From NCBI GenBank assembly GCA_036571765.1, contig BROE01000014.1, positions 15,858,686 to 15,922,685 on the forward strand: DNA of 64,000 nt, given 5' to 3'. Positions 1 to 14,075 of the stretch are shown here, piece after piece; positions within the stretch are counted from its first letter, which is position 1, and each line of letters opens with the position of its first letter. The translations under genes were made by a program, and so were the position numbers. Below the pieces are notes generated by a model, which made no database searches, was not told where the DNA came from, and saw nothing but the letters and a program-made list of their open reading frames with translations. This DNA comes from Plecoglossus altivelis (taxonomy: Eukaryota > Chordata > Actinopteri > Osmeriformes > Plecoglossidae).

Positions 1-480
1 CTGATCTCTCTTTCTCTCCCTCCGTCTCCCTATCTCTTTCTGATCTCTCTTTCTCTCCCTCCGTCTCCCTATCTCTTTCTGATCTCTCTTTCTCTCCTCC
101 CGTCTTCCCTATTCTCTTTCTGATCCTCTTCTCTCCCTCCGTCTCCCTATCTCTTTTGATCTCTCTTTTCTCTCCTCGTCTCCCCCCCATATCTCTTTCT
201 GATCTCTCTTTCTCTCCCTCCGTGCTCCCTGATCTCGTTCTCTATCTCTCTTTCTCTTCCTCCGTCTCCCTATCTCTTTCTGATCTCTCTTTCTCTCCCT
301 CCCGTTCCCTATCTCTTTCGATCTCTCTTTCTTCCTCCGTCTCCCTATCTCTTTCTGTTTCTGATCTCTCTTTCTCGATCTCTGTCTCTGTCTTGCTCTG
401 GCTATATCTGTCTCCTTCTCTCTCTCTCTGCTCTCTCTCAATCTCAAACACCACACACGCCGCTCACTGACCAACACACA
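1..480. repeat. about 39-bp pyrimidine-rich minisatellite
   Basis: Units built from CTGATCTCTCTTTCTCTCCC, TCCGTCTCCCTATCTCTTT. The array has scattered single-base indels, is truncated at the left window edge, and grades into CACACA at the right. Confidence 0.88.
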
Positions 481-3400
481 CACACGCTCGCTCACACAAA
501 ACAACACAGGGCCTGGCACCTTGGTACCCTTGGTAGCCAGCTCTACGGCAACAGATCCCAGACAAACCTCTTGCCTGTCGCCTGCCTTTATTAGACCAAT
601 AAAGCTTTACACAATGCTTCGCTGCCTGCAATCAGCTCACATGAGTGTGTGCGTGTATTGGCTCATGGTGTGTGTGTTTTGCGAGGGTGTGTGTGTGTGT
701 TGTCTGAGTGTGTGTGTGTGTGTCCTGTGTGTGATACCTGAAATTACACATCCCTTCACCGCACGTATCTTCGCAAATGATTATTCCAGAATGCTCGGTC
801 CCTCTCGACTCCCCTCACCCCGCTCAATCTCCCCCACCTCCTCCCCTCTCTCTATTCCCTCCTCCCCTCCTCCTCACCCCTCAACATGTTTTTTTTTTTT
901 CTCTCTCTCTCTTGCTCTCTTGTCATTTTTGCATCAGTCATCTCACCCCAACTTGTTTTCCCTTTCACTGCCTTGCGCCTCCCCGTGCGTGTGTGCGTGT
1001 GCCTCGGACAGACTTGGGAAACGCTGACATGACATGATTCCCACCTCCATGCTAGCACACCACGGAAGGCTCCGGAGGGCCAGAGTTCACCAGAAAAAAC
1101 ACACGACCTGATAAAAGCGTGTGGAGTTCTCAGTCTTTCGCAGACATCTAAGGACAAGGGCAAAGGCGCACACAAACAAACACAGACAGACACACACACA
1201 CATGCTTCATCTCCTTCCACCTTTCATTAGCTCTCGCCTTCTCTGTAACCTTAGGCTCCTCCTCCCTCTCGTCCTTGTCCCCATCTGGAAAGACCAAAGG
1301 TGAAGGACAGCGGAAAGAGAGAGCGAGATAGACAGAGAGAGAGAGAGAAATAGAGAGAGAGAGAGAGAGATAGAGAGGGACAGAGAGAAACAGAGACAGA
1401 CAGAGAGAGTCGGACAGAGAGACAGCCAGAGAGATAGACAGACAGAGAGACCGAGAAAAAGAGAGAGGTCAGAGAGGGAGGATTCTCTCCGTTTTTTTAA
1501 AGGGGTAGAAAACAGAGAGAAAGAAAGCCCTCGTAGGCAATGTTACAATACTCTGAAGCTAAATTGTAGAACCTCATGCGTGTGTGTTGCTGTGCCACAG
1601 CCATCTAATTTAGCAGGTCGCGTTCCACCAGGTTCCTCCACCGGAGGCATGCAAATGAAGATCACTAGGTCGCACAAGACACAGGTGAGAAGGAATCACC
1701 AGGTGGGACGGGGAGACTGACAGAGCGGGGGGAGGGAGGGAGGGAGGGAGGGAGATAAGGTGGCAGAATTTACAGAACTGTGACGGGAGGAGGAAATGGC
1801 AGGAAAAGGAGGCGGAGGAAATAAGGAAGACAGGAAAGAAAGAGGAAGTGAGGGAGGAGGAAGTAGGAAAAGAGAAAAAGACGGAAAGCGATCGAAAGAA
1901 CGAGAGATAGACGATGGGAGAGAGACAAAGAGAACAGTTGGGAGCAGAAAAGAAAAGAGGGTTTCAGAGACAAAAGAGGAATTTCTCCCCTGGATGGAGA
2001 TGGAATCGGTTGTGTTGATATGCAGGTATGTAGACAGAGCTCTGGGGCTGTTAGGACTCCAATACAGACTCCATAGTAAACCAGACCCATCCGTTATCAC
2101 AGGAAGAGAAAATACAATTACTGCTTTAGACAATCTCGCCAAGGCTGGGAGAAAACAGAGTAACTTAACAGCAACGTTTGACTTCTAAGGTAATGGAAGA
2201 AAAAACGGGGGGGGGGGGAAACAACGAAAAAACACACGAAAAAACAATAGACAGAAATGGCTTCGTTTGACTTCCCTGAGGAATCGATGGCAAGTGATAA
2301 TGACGGGGATTAGGACCAGAACATAGATAGGACTAGATAAACTCCAGATGGCTAAATTGTTACTGTCACATCATTGTCATCAAGCAATCCAACAATGTGC
2401 GTGAAATGTCACGTGCAAATTTGTTTTTGTGTGTCTGTGGCGTCGGTGTGTGTGTGTGTTTTGTCCACCGGATGAGAGCGCGAACAGTGAGAGATGAGAG
2501 GGCGGTGTGAATCGTTTCTTGCTGTGAGGTTCGTGACCGGAGGCGTCCGGCAACATGTAGAGAATGCACGATATGACACCTGTCACGACTGCTCTTAACG
2601 AGTCAATTTGCGACTAAGTCGTTTAATACTGTTGATTGAGCTGCAACAGGCCAAGGGGCTTGGCAGTACACGGAGACTACGGCTGGCTAAACACGAGATG
2701 TTTGCTTTCTGGAAACCGACAAAGCAAAATGCACTGTGTCAAAACGCTAGTGTCACAGATCCGCGGTGGCGTGACTAGTTTTGACAGGTGTCATCTTGGA
2801 TTGGTGAGTCATAATGTGTTATAACTGACCTTTACCAAAAATAGTTGAAGTAAAGAGCTGACAAACTTCTGCCTCTCTTGCTGCAATTCGTAAATTGTGT
2901 TGGCGTGCGGGACCAATCAGTCGACCGAACAGCAGATCAACATCCGATTAAAAGAGGACATATACATTTGTATTTATATGTCTGTGTGCCACATGCATTT
3001 ATGAACGCAAGTAGGAGAGAAGAAGAAAGTGATAGAAAGTTAAACTGGTTTGCGCGGAAGGGATTATCATTCCATTAGCTGTCACTTGCCTGTAACATCA
3101 CAACGACAACAAATACATTTCCTCTAACGTTTCCCTTTTAACCGTCGTCTTCTAATCTCCCCGCAGATCCGCCTCAGAGAGATTTAGAGGCAGATACCGA
3201 TTCCTCTAAAGCTTTAACCATGAACTCTGGGACCTGGAATTTCTTAGAGAAAGTAACATCTAGACAGGCTCTTAGAGGGGCTATATAATAATAAGGTGGC
3301 GACACCCTAGGCTTAGTATCATCTGAATAGGCGTCGGATTATTAAAGGCAATATCCGTACGTTTTACGAACCTACACATTTAGGATTGATCGTGTCGACA

Positions 3401-4129
3401 CATGAAAAGCATTCGCGTGTTAATGTTAATACCGATTCATACTACTGAACATTTACGTCCTCATACATATGAAATGCTCGCACAGACGCACCGTGAAACA
3501 CATTTACGCACGCGTAAGAAAGAATGCGTCAGAGACTTTGAAAGTGTAGCAGGGTGAGATTTTCCGTGTATAGAAAAAAAAAGGATCAAAATTTGTTTCA
3601 ACCTTTTCGAACTTGATTCGGGATTTTCAATCCTTCGAAACTTTTTTCAAAACTCTTATTCGAAAATAGTTTTTCAACCTTCGAAAACTTTTTTTCTTCT
3701 CCAAAACCTTTTCAAGAGTGATACCCCCCTTCTCCTCTTATTTCAGTTTGGTCCTTTCATTTATTATTTACCTACGCAGTCATACCTTGTAAACTACAGG
3801 TAGACCACTCCACAGTAACAGAGGTCAGCTTTTCACGGGAAGTCAAGTCAAACTGGAGCCTCAAACTTGACAGGGAATGATCTAATGTGGAGGCCGATCC
3901 GTCACACGGAATCTGCTTGGCTGTGTCCTGTCCAGCTCATGGCTGGATGGCTGGCAGTGTTCTCACGTGAACACGGCTTCCCAGGCGGCTCAGTGACACT
4001 CAGCCTCCCCATCTGCCCTGCTTTACTAGAAAGCAAACATTGCTCATGTTTTATTCATGCTATGCCAATGCAGGGAACTTCAAAGGATTGTCCGTTTGGT
4101 CCATTCCAAGACTGTGCGTGTCTCGCTCA
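481..4129. other. intergenic, no gene recognised
   Basis: Contains GT runs (640-730), GA-rich tracts (1318-1475 and 1720-1990), a G run at 2207-2218, and otherwise unique AT-balanced sequence (2230-4100). The 3580-3720 stretch has degenerate TTTCAA(C/A)CCTTCGAAA-type direct repeats. Confidence 0.7.
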
Positions 4130-4855
4130 CGCTCCCTCTCTCTCTCTCTTTGGTCCTTGCTCACTCTCTCTTTCCAATCCCATCTCTATCTTTCTCTCCA
4201 TTTTCTCTCTCTCCCCCTCTCTCTCTCTCCCTCCCTCTCACTTTCCCTCCCTCCCCCTTTCTCTCTCACCCTCTCTCTCACCCTCTCCCTCCCCCCCCTC
4301 TCTCTGTGATTTACAGCATCCCTTTGCTGCCCAAGCCTCTCCCACCAGTCTCCCTGCCAGCCATGTCGAATTTTATTTACCATAACGCTCTCACAAATAA
4401 ACACAACAACCACGCAACCAGCCGCCACACACACGTACACACACACGTACACACACAAATCTCACACACACACTTGTTATGATCCCATTTCAACGAGACC
4501 ATGGCCAGGATTGTGTGCTCGCTTCTTTTGTTTGTTTACTTGTTCGTTTTCGTCCCACCTTCTCAAAAACCTGTTTACTCTTCACCTCTTCTCTTTCGCT
4601 CTCTCTCTCTCTCTCCCTCTCTCCCCCTCTCTCTCCCTCTCTCCCCCCCTCTCTCCCTCTATCCCTTTCTCTCCCCCACTCTCTCCCCCTCTCTCCCCCT
4701 CTATCCCTTTCTCTCCCTCTCTCTCTCTCTCTCTCTCCTCCTCTTTCTCCCTCTCTCCCCCTCTATCCCTTTCTCTCCCCCTCTCTCTCCCCCTCTATCC
4801 CTTTCTCTCCCTCTCTCTCTCTCCCTCTCTCTGCCTCCCTCTCGTCTCCCCATTT
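4130..4855. repeat. CT-rich simple repeats with an ACACGT interruption
   Basis: CT tracts at 4130-4305 and 4590-4845 (units such as CTCTCCCCCTCTATCCCTTT). A CA/GTACAC run at 4430-4472 lies between them. Confidence 0.85.
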
Positions 4856-6670
4856 CGTCTCCAAAGACCCAGTGTTGCCGTGAGAAAGGCCAGGGATGAG
4901 CAGACTAAAGCTGGCTGGGGGTTAGGGGGTTAGGGGAGGGGACAGACAGCTAGGAGGTCCTGATAGCTAATCGATGAGTCTGTGGTCTGCCCCCGTGGTC
5001 TGGGGCAGACTGGACCTGGAGACAGACCCCCCCCTCTTGGTGCTCCTCCTCCTCCTTCTTCCTGCTGGGCTGAGGAGCCCAAGATCCCAAAGCCACGTGG
5101 ATTAGCCGGCTACTGTTAAGACCCTGGTTCTTTTCTGCTGAGTGATCACTTCCTTTCTCTCCTGCTTTTCTTCCTTCCTCTCCATCTCCTCCCCGCCCCC
5201 TCCCCACCACCCCACCCACCCCCCACGTCTTTTCCCCAACTGTTCCCACCCTAAGCTCTACCCTGTTGGATAGACGTGTGGTGTGTGGGTGTCTGTGTGT
5301 GTGTGTGAGTGTGTACATACAAGCGCACGTACGTCAGGACAGTGTTTTTGTGGTTGTGAATAATATGTTAGTGTCTGTCTAAAGATATCCATACCCTTTT
5401 TTTGTTGCAGAGGGGTTTTTATGTAAAGACCCTGGAGGGTGCTAAAAGCGAATCAGGCGATAATACAAAGGACATATATATAAAGGTGCCGTGCATGGAC
5501 TGTGCTCCGTGGCAGGTCTGAGTGTGATGGATTCGATAGCCAGGGCAGCAGAGACGATGGCCTAGGTAAGCATTCACAGGAATTACATCGGAACCATTGA
5601 CACACTCCAAGTCCCCCCCCCCCCTCGCCCCAACCACCCACCCAACTGAAGGCGAGATTGATCTCCACGGCAACGCCAGCTCATGTTGCCGGGTTCCAAA
5701 TGAAGGCCGGGGCGACAACGCAGTTCGATGACACGCACAATCCGTCAGATGGTTTGTCTGTTTGTCTCCGCCTGCAGAGACGGACACGCCCGCACCGCAC
5801 GTGGACAAGATGGATCTGGTTGGGGTTCTAGCTCCGCCAGTGTTGGGGCACGCTATTGTTATATAGATCAGTACCAAAGTGCCAAAGGCTAGCTACTTTT
5901 CTCCATTAGCGGCGAAATTGGTTTAGCTGATTATTCCGTGTAAAGAAATTGTTTTTCCCACTGCCTGCGCAGCTGTATCTTTTATCTTCCTCTCTGTTTG
6001 CTAATAGGCTAAACTAGCGCGCCCCTTTCTCTCTTTCTCTCAACTCCCCCCCCCCCCAAAAAAACCCCAACCAGAAACTCAGAGGCTGCATCTCAGCACC
6101 AGCGAGACACCAGCCAACTACCAAGTTCCTCGTCTCCCACCCTCCAGAAAAGGAACAAGGAACCGACGCAAACATGGACCCCTGATCAAACATCGCGACA
6201 CCTGACACCCGCAGACCAGATACAGACGCCCTGTATTAATCCCACCCTGTCTCCGCGCTGGTGTGGCGGCGCTCCGAGACGATGCATGCGAGGGGCAGGC
6301 GCCGATCCGTCAAGCGCGCCGCGACGCCTCGCTTGCGGTACCGAACGAATCGATTTGTGTTTCCTCTGGATTGGAGAACACAAGGTGGCCCAGTAAGAGA
6401 TGCTCAGGTGAAGCCCCCCGTCCCCCCGTCCCCCCGTCCCCCTGTCCCCCCTGCTGGGTTGACACAAACACACACCTTAAGGCGATCAAACTGCCACTCA
6501 CCTAAGAACGCGCTCGCCGGCTTGTGTCCGCTCAAGTAAACAGAAAGATACTGTACTGCTTTGATTACATTGGCTGGTTTTGTGCGAGCGTGTGGCTTAC
6601 GTCTGTGCCATGCCAAGAAGACTAAGAAGAATTACTCCAGTAATAGAGATTCAGCAAGTCAATCTTGCAC

Positions 6671-6708
<38 letters not shown>

Positions 6709-7106
6709 ACACACACCATTGTGGAAGAAATGGGATTTCCTTTGTGCTCACGTCAATTGCAATCGCAATCAGTAGATCAGCTATTACTGTACTATCTGGT
6801 CACATGTTCTGCCTTAGTCTCCTTGTGTTCCTACTGCGCACAGTTCTTTGGTGCAGTATCCAGCTGATTATGATCACAAGATCACAAACACCTATTGGCT
6901 GTATGTCCTCTTTGTTTTTCTCTTGCTCTCACCATCATGCCTCAGAAAGACTTGGTAAGAGATGTTTGGCAAACCGTCTCTCCAATCTGCTTAATATTTG
7001 GAAAAATCCAGATCTCAGAACCAAGTTTGGGTCAGTCCGTTAGCGAAGAGATGAAAACGGCGTTGTCTCTTCATCGCGATCCAACAGCATGGATCGTTAG
7101 TTGAAG
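4856..7106. other. intergenic, no gene recognised
   Basis: Unique sequence with short homopolymers (C runs near 5610 and 6045), a CCCCGTC array at 6415-6450, and a CA run at 6674-6717. Confidence 0.7.
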
Positions 7107-7114
7107 GTCTAGCC

Positions 7115-7326
7115 CAGGGGTGTTAAACTCCGGTCCTCGAGGGCCGCTGTCCTGAAGGTTTTCGATGTTTCCCTGCTCCAGCACACCTGATTCTAATTAA
7201 TGGGTTGTTATCAAGCTCTGTGGAAGCCTGATAACGACCCATCATTAGAATCAGGTGTGCTGGAGCAGGGAAACATCAAAAACCTTCAGGACAGCGGCCC
7301 TCGAGGACCGGAGTTCCACACCTATG
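7115..7326. mobile_element. palindromic hAT-type MITE, copy 1
   Basis: A 212-bp non-autonomous element. Its left end CAGGGGTGTTAAACTCCGG pairs with the right end CCGGAGTTCCACACCTATG, and almost the whole element is an inverted repeat around 7220. It is flanked by a perfect 8-bp duplication GTCTAGCC (7107-7114 and 7327-7334), the hAT signature. It has no coding capacity. The family is common in teleost genomes. Confidence 0.92.
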
Positions 7327-7928
7327 GTCTAGCCGGACTGTGCGGTGTATTATCACGCCTAAAGCAGGCACTGAGAGGCGAGATCACCACGTTGTGAAGT
7401 AAGACAATCAAAGCTTACTGAACACTACCAGAAGAAGCAACATGTTGCCACCAAATGTTGCCATTGGACCGTTTCGATTTGACACTTGCAGATGCCAGGT
7501 GACATTAGCAATATGTAAAAGACAGAACGTACGAGGAACCTTTAAACACAACAGTTATTAATTACTTTCGCGCCGCCCTGAAGGGAACTTCAGATGGCTT
7601 GTAGTCCTCATCAGTAAAAATGATGGCTTCCTATGCAGAGGTGACAGAAGCTGGACCCATGCAAGGCCTTGAAGAGCCCTTGCATCCTCTAATCACCAAT
7701 GATGGTGAGATGATGGAGAGGTGATGACCTCCACCATATGACCCTCTGCCAGTCAGTGTCACAGGTACGTGAGCACGTTCACTCTTACACACACTGTCCC
7801 CGCTACAAACTCTGACTTCACTGTCTCACTGGGGGAAATACCGTCAACCGCAATGCATGTAGGGAAATAGGCGCATGAGTTCCGGTGGATCGAGGCCTCC
7901 CTGCAGATGTGGTTCAAACCGTTTGGAC

Positions 7929-8135
7929 CAGGGGGGTGTCGAACTCCGGTCCTCGAGGGCCGCTGTCCTGAAGGTTTTGGATGTTTCCCTGCTCCAGCAC
8001 ACCTGATTCTAATAAATGGGTTGTTATCAAGCTCTGTGGAATAACTGATAACGACCCATCGTTAGAATCAGGTGTGCTGGAGCAGGGAAACCTTCAGGAC
8101 AGCGGCCCTCGAGGACCGGAGTTCCACACCTCCTG
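7929..8135. mobile_element. palindromic hAT-type MITE, copy 2
   Basis: A 207-bp relative of the element 0.6 kb to the left. It is flanked by GTTTGGAC (7921-7928) and GTTTGGAT (8136-8143), a 7/8 match to an 8-bp target duplication. One arm lacks about ten bases relative to copy 1 (no ATCAAAA block before CCTTCAGG). Confidence 0.88.
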
Positions 8136-8143
8136 GTTTGGAT

Positions 8144-9107
8144 GATAAGAGACAGCGCGGACGGTCTCTTTTCCACTCTCAGCCTTGATCTACGCTGGCT
8201 AAGCAGGAACTGCAATATCGGATTTGGAGTGAGATCGGACTGCATGAGACAATGTCCCCTTCTGGAATCCACATCCAGCAGGAAGTCTTTGCAAAGCTTT
8301 CATCTTGGGAGACAAGCTCCCCTGAGAACAGTGTAACATCCGATCACGCACGCTGGTCCTCAATGTCTAACACGCTATCCAACCCCCTCCTCCCTCAGCA
8401 AAAAAAACCTTGTAGGACTGCACTGGACATGTCGTTCTGTGGTGTCTCTGACAGAGCGCAAGTGACATGACATCACTTAGCCCCAGGGGTTAAAGGTCGC
8501 AGCACTGCAGCCATAGTCCTAATGAGACTGCATCCGACACCAGAGAGGCTCAGCACGTGACATTACCCACAATGCCCTTCAGCAGGCGAACGTCCTCTCA
8601 AGCCGAGATCCTCAAACAAATCTGCTTAACAGTTTCCTCCACCTTCCACGCACACGCACGCCCGTCCAAACGTCCCGCCACACGACGGGCGCCAAGTCAT
8701 CTTGCCGTGAACGACGGACGGCGAGCTTTCAGCTCCTTAATCTACCGAAAACGATTAACTCACACCAAAAGTGTCACCTGAGCTTACACACTAAGTATTA
8801 CACCCAAACCTGATTAAACCCATTAAAGACTGACCTTTTTCATGAATTTTAATATGGAGAATGTCAATCATGCCTAAAGCTCTATATGAACCTATTATAT
8901 CACTGGAAACACTGCCTTATAGCCACTCCATCCCCATGCACAATGAACCCCTCAGGTCCTACACACACATACATACACATATGCACACATACATACACAA
9001 AGACGCACAAAAACCCCCACTCCACCTCTACCCGCAATTCAATCTTAATGACTCCATTAAGCGGGTAGAGTCATTAGTGGCCCAGCGCTTTATTTTACGG
9101 CCGAAGC

Positions 9108-9153
<46 letters not shown>

Positions 9154-12100
9154 ACTCGGGAGTGTTGCCACGCGTGTGAGTCCTAATGTCAAGCCCCCCC
9201 CCCACCCCCGCTGCCCTCCCCCCACCCCCTTCCTTCGCTCACCCCCAACCGTGCAAAGCAGGAGCCGGCAGGCGACTGAGCAAACAGGGCCATTGCTTCT
9301 GCTCCATTAGGCAAGGGTGAGGCGGGGGGGGGGGGGGGGGGGGTTATACGACCAGGCGCTCTGCAGCCGGCGAGGCCACCAGCTTGACTGGTGACTGCAG
9401 CCTTGCAAACCTGGCAGGGGAGCAAAGGATCCAGGGTAACGTAGTCCTGGACTAGATCACATTCTCATTAGCTCAACGACTCCCCCACCCTCACCCCACA
9501 CCACCCCCCCCACACACACACACCCCCCCCCCCCCTGGACTCAGCTCGACTCTTATGAAGACTTTGATTCTTATCGCTGGCGAGCAGGAAGAGCGGGCCA
9601 GAGCAGGGGACTCTAGTCGCAGTGAGAAGCAGCAATAGCTCCGTCCAAGTAGACGGGAACAGGCGAAGACACTCAAGCCAAACCAACCAGTAAACAACAT
9701 TAGCCTCCGTGTGAAACTCCAGTTGGCTGCCATCTGGTCTTCGGCTCTGCTTGTTAATGGTGTCTGGGGGAGGGGGGGGCGGTGGAGGGGTGGGGGTCAC
9801 GGTTAGAAGACGTCGACGCCACCTGGATTTCATCGGTTCAGAGGGTCGGCGCTGTGATTCATGGTCACGTCTGTATAGTTCAGCTGGGGAGCTCTGGGGG
9901 GTCAAGGGTCAGGGGTTACGAGGGTGATGTCATCGGAAACGACGATTGCAGCCGTGAGGGTCACGCTGGTCTGGTTTACGGTGGTCCTGTTCTACAGAGA
10001 TAGCTCAGATAACCTCTGACCTGACTAGAGTGATCATAAGGAGAATCTATTTCCACAGGCACTCACACAATCCACTATTTACAGCTGTGTGCATTGCTTT
10101 ATGGCGTGTTAACTGGCACGCTGTGTACATCAATAGTGTTTGTCTGCAACCTTGCCTAGGTCAAATTGCCGTAGCGGTTCTTAGCTAGCCGGCGTACAGC
10201 AACATCCACCACAGACTTCCTGGTACAAACTATCTCTACAGGCCCGTGCTAACCATTGGTGCGTGAGTGATGGACACAACAGTTACCTCGATGTCAGATC
10301 AGGTACTAGGTACCTTACTCTGGAGTTTAAATGAACCACCCTCCTGGGCTGAAAATTATCTTTTCTTTTTGTTGTCCTGTGGCATGTATTTTGCGGCTAT
10401 AGCATTATGTTGTCCCCGTTAGAACGGGTTTGATCTCTAGAATGACAGTGGCTCTCACATCGTTAACTTAAAAGAGTCATTTAGCGCAGCTGTTTGACGA
10501 AGCAATCTTGGTAAATGCTCCGTTTACACTTGTCCCTTGCTGTGTCACACAATAACGTATTTTAGAAGCAAAATCTTTCCCCAAAAGCTCTGTTTTTCAA
10601 CACGGTCATAGGAAGTTTTTCAAAATCGGCGATATTTGACTCGCGTTTCTGTATGGAAGGAACGCGGCTCGCCTACACAGGTTTGCGAACAGGAGCGGAG
10701 AAACCCGTGTAGAGAACAAACTTAGAAAGAATAATATAATACAGATGTACCTGTGTGATGTAGTCGGAGGTATTAGCGCAGGCAAGTCCAGGCGGGACTG
10801 GAGTTCTGTTTTTTTGTCTATTGTTTTTTCCCCTCAATCTCTCTTTCCTTCCTCGCTCCCTTGGGCAACAGCACCATTTATCAGCATCCAAAGGAGCGTG
10901 TATTGATGTGCAACATGACTAGGAGTTCATCTTTTATTATGCTCTAAACTGCAAGGTCAACTTGACGGAAATATGTGTCATAGCCGTCAGGACAGAAATC
11001 CATGAAACAAACAGCCTTGTGCGGAGATCTGGAATCAAATGCTCAATAAAAGATAAGAGTAGGTCATATATTTGGAGCGGTGGGGATCTCTCAAGCTTCT
11101 TAGATAGATCCCACATAGGATTGGCGAACACTTGACGTGCTCCGAGGAACCACTTCGTAAAATGTAATGTAAACCTCATTTGCTCGTATTTGCGAATCTG
11201 TTGAGAAAAGATCTTGAAAAGCTCTCGAAATCTTGAATGGTTGGCGCGTTGCCATGGTAATGGTTTTAAATCTCTTTTACTAAGAGTTTGCGGTTGACAG
11301 TAGGCTACTAATGATAAGGGGGGGGCATGTTAGCAGTATGGAAGAATACACATGTCAGAAAGCCTATTTTATTAAAGAGATCTTGGAGGTTTAACTTGCA
11401 GTGTCGGACCTAGTGTTCCTGCAGCATACACACTAGATCGGGTACAATAACACTAAACTAATACTAAACCAATAATATCCATAATAATAGATTTTTAGAC
11501 ACCAGCGACATAAATAATCATCCTCAATACGCAAAGTGGAAAATCGTGACAGTTGACAGCAAAAGAAAATTAATAAAACAACGATAACCTTCCAACTGTT
11601 CCACAGACTTTGCTGCAAGCTTGTCACGCGATATTCCCGATGACATTCCGAGTACAGTGGGCAATAATGCAGCCATTATAACCATGTCGCTCACATCATA
11701 ACACACAGAGTCTTCCTCCTCTTCTCCTCCCTGCTCTTTCTGGAGGGGACAATGGGGAACGGTCTTATCAGTGTGCAGCTGCAGTAATCGTATTATTTAG
11801 TAATCTTAATTCTCTCGGGCCGGCCAACAGTGTGAACAAAGTAGGGCCGTACTAAGCCCATCAGAGCAGTCCCAGGGAGCAGAGGTCTTTTCCTGCTCTA
11901 CGGCCCCGCTAGACAAGCCTCGCTCGCTCTCTCTTTCCCTCCTCTCTCTCTCTCTTTCCCTCCTCTCTCTCTCTCTCTTGTTTTCTCTCTCGTCTTCTCC
12001 CTCCTCTCTCTCTCGTTTTCTCCCTCCTCCTCCTGCTCTCTCTCTCTCCCTCCCACTTCATCTTAAATCCCACTCACCCCTCTCTTTCTTTCCCTCCCAC

Positions 12101-13032
12101 TCCATCTTGGATCCCCCCTCAGCCGTGTCCCTCCCCGTGTCTCTGTAAATGCCTTCTCTCCTCCTCTTCATCTTGCACTCCCCCCCGTGTCTCTCCGCCT
12201 GTCCGAAATGATGCATGTTGTCTCTTATTCACCGGCTCCCCCCCTCCTCCCCCTTACTCCCTTGCTCTTCCCCCCCCCCCCCCCCCCCCCCCCCCCAACC
12301 TCACACACACCCCACCCCTCCCACACCGACTCTCACATTCTCTCCCCCCCTCCCCACCACCGCCCTCTCCGCTCGCCTTCCCTGACTCTCCGAAGCGGGA
12401 GTTGGTGTAATGGCGTTATTCACAGTTCATTGGCCTGTTTGAAGGGACGATCTTGATTGAGTGCCTGTTGAGGCAGGGCCCCTATACGGGCGTGGGGTGG
12501 GGAGGGGCGACGGAGAGGGGGGACGGGTGTATAAACATGTTGCCTGGTTCCCGTGGAGACGTGTAGGCTTCGTATCAGACGGGGGCTAGCGAGCCATCGG
12601 CTGAGGCTGCGTTGGAGCCTTCAGCTGAGGCGACACTGGAAATAAGGATGGAAGATCAGACAGAGGAGCGCGAAGACGGCCCCCTGCTCCTGCCGAGGAG
12701 TCAGAGAAAGAGACCAGGGAGAGAGTCTTCCTTCAATTCTTCTTCATTAAGTTGCGCCTCTCGCCTTAATAAAGCATGTTCTCTGACACACATCCCCAAA
12801 ACTGCTCTGTGATGCAAAAACACCCCCCACCCCCCTAATTAGTTTAAATGACCCCCAGGACTAGCGCGCAGGAAGGAAGACTGTAGATTCTGTATTATAC
12901 ACACACATGCACACCGAGCGTGTGATTGTGCACACCGGTACACGAGCGCACACACGCAGCTCCAAAACCACGATGGTTCTGCTGTAAGCCTGGCTATCCA
13001 CAGTTCCCATATGCAATCTCTGTTTGTCGTAC

Positions 13033-13071
<39 letters not shown>

Positions 13072-13190
13072 TAAAATGGCCTGAAGCTGAGGCAGCTAAG
13101 ACAACGCGATCTGCGCCGCTTTGAAGGCAGGAGAAATCCAAGTCGGAGCTCAGACACAAAAACCAAGGAAGCACGAATGACATCCGCAGG
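8144..13190. other. intergenic, no gene recognised
   Basis: CA runs at 9110-9152 and 13034-13070, a G run at 9324-9343, a CT-rich tract at 11920-12060, and a C run at 12271-12296. The rest (8.2-9.1, 9.8-11.9 and 12.4-12.9 kb) is unique sequence without a recognisable protein or RNA gene. Confidence 0.65.
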
Positions 13191-14075
13191 GCTCACGCTA
13201 CCCAACACACAGCTCACGCTACCCAACACACAGCTCACGCTACCCAACACACAACACACACTACCCAACACACAGCTCACGCTACCCAACACACAGCTCA
13301 CGCTACCCAACACACAGCTCACGCTACCCAACACACAGCTCACACTACCCAACAAACAGCTCACGCTACCCAACACACAACACACGCTACCCAACACACA
13401 GCTCACGCTACCCAACACACAACACACGCTACCCAACACACAGCTCACACTACCCAACACACAGCTCACGCTACCCAACACACAACACACACTACCCAAC
13501 ACACAGCTCACACTACCCAACACACAGCTCACGCTACCCAACACACAGCTCACGCTACCCAACACACAGCTCACGCTACCCAACACACAACACACACTAA
13601 CCAACACACAACACACGCTACCCAACACACAACACACACTACCCAACACACAACACACGCTACCCAACACACAACACACACTACCCAACACACAACACAC
13701 ACTACCCAACACACAACACATACTACCCAATGCACAGCACACGCTACCCAACACACGCTACCCAACACACAACACACGCTACTCAACACACGCTACCCAA
13801 CACACAGCTCACACTACCCGACACACAGCACACGCTACCCAACACACAACACACGCTACTCAACACACGCTACCCAACACACAGCTCACACTACCCAACA
13901 CACAGCACACGCTACCCAACACACAGCTCACGCTACCCAACACACAACACACGCTACCCAACACACAACACACGCTACCCAACACACAACACCCAACACA
14001 CAACACACGCTACCCAACACACAGCACACCTTACCCACACTCAACACACAGCACATGTTACCCAACACACAGCAC
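13191..14075. repeat. 21-bp minisatellite, about 40 copies
   Basis: Unit CTCACGCTACCCAACACACAG with AACACACG variants. It has an exact 21-bp period over most of its length, then short units with indels after 13750. The TLPNTQL heptapeptide frame and the antisense LGSVCCV frame are by-products of the 21-bp period. Confidence 0.93.

Noticed and set aside
8557..8781. 74-codon basic frame
   Set aside because: Unrecognised, no splice or promoter context, and consistent with chance in GC-balanced DNA.
13191..14075. Possible CRISPR-like array
   Set aside because: Units are contiguous without unique spacers and the context is a vertebrate genome.
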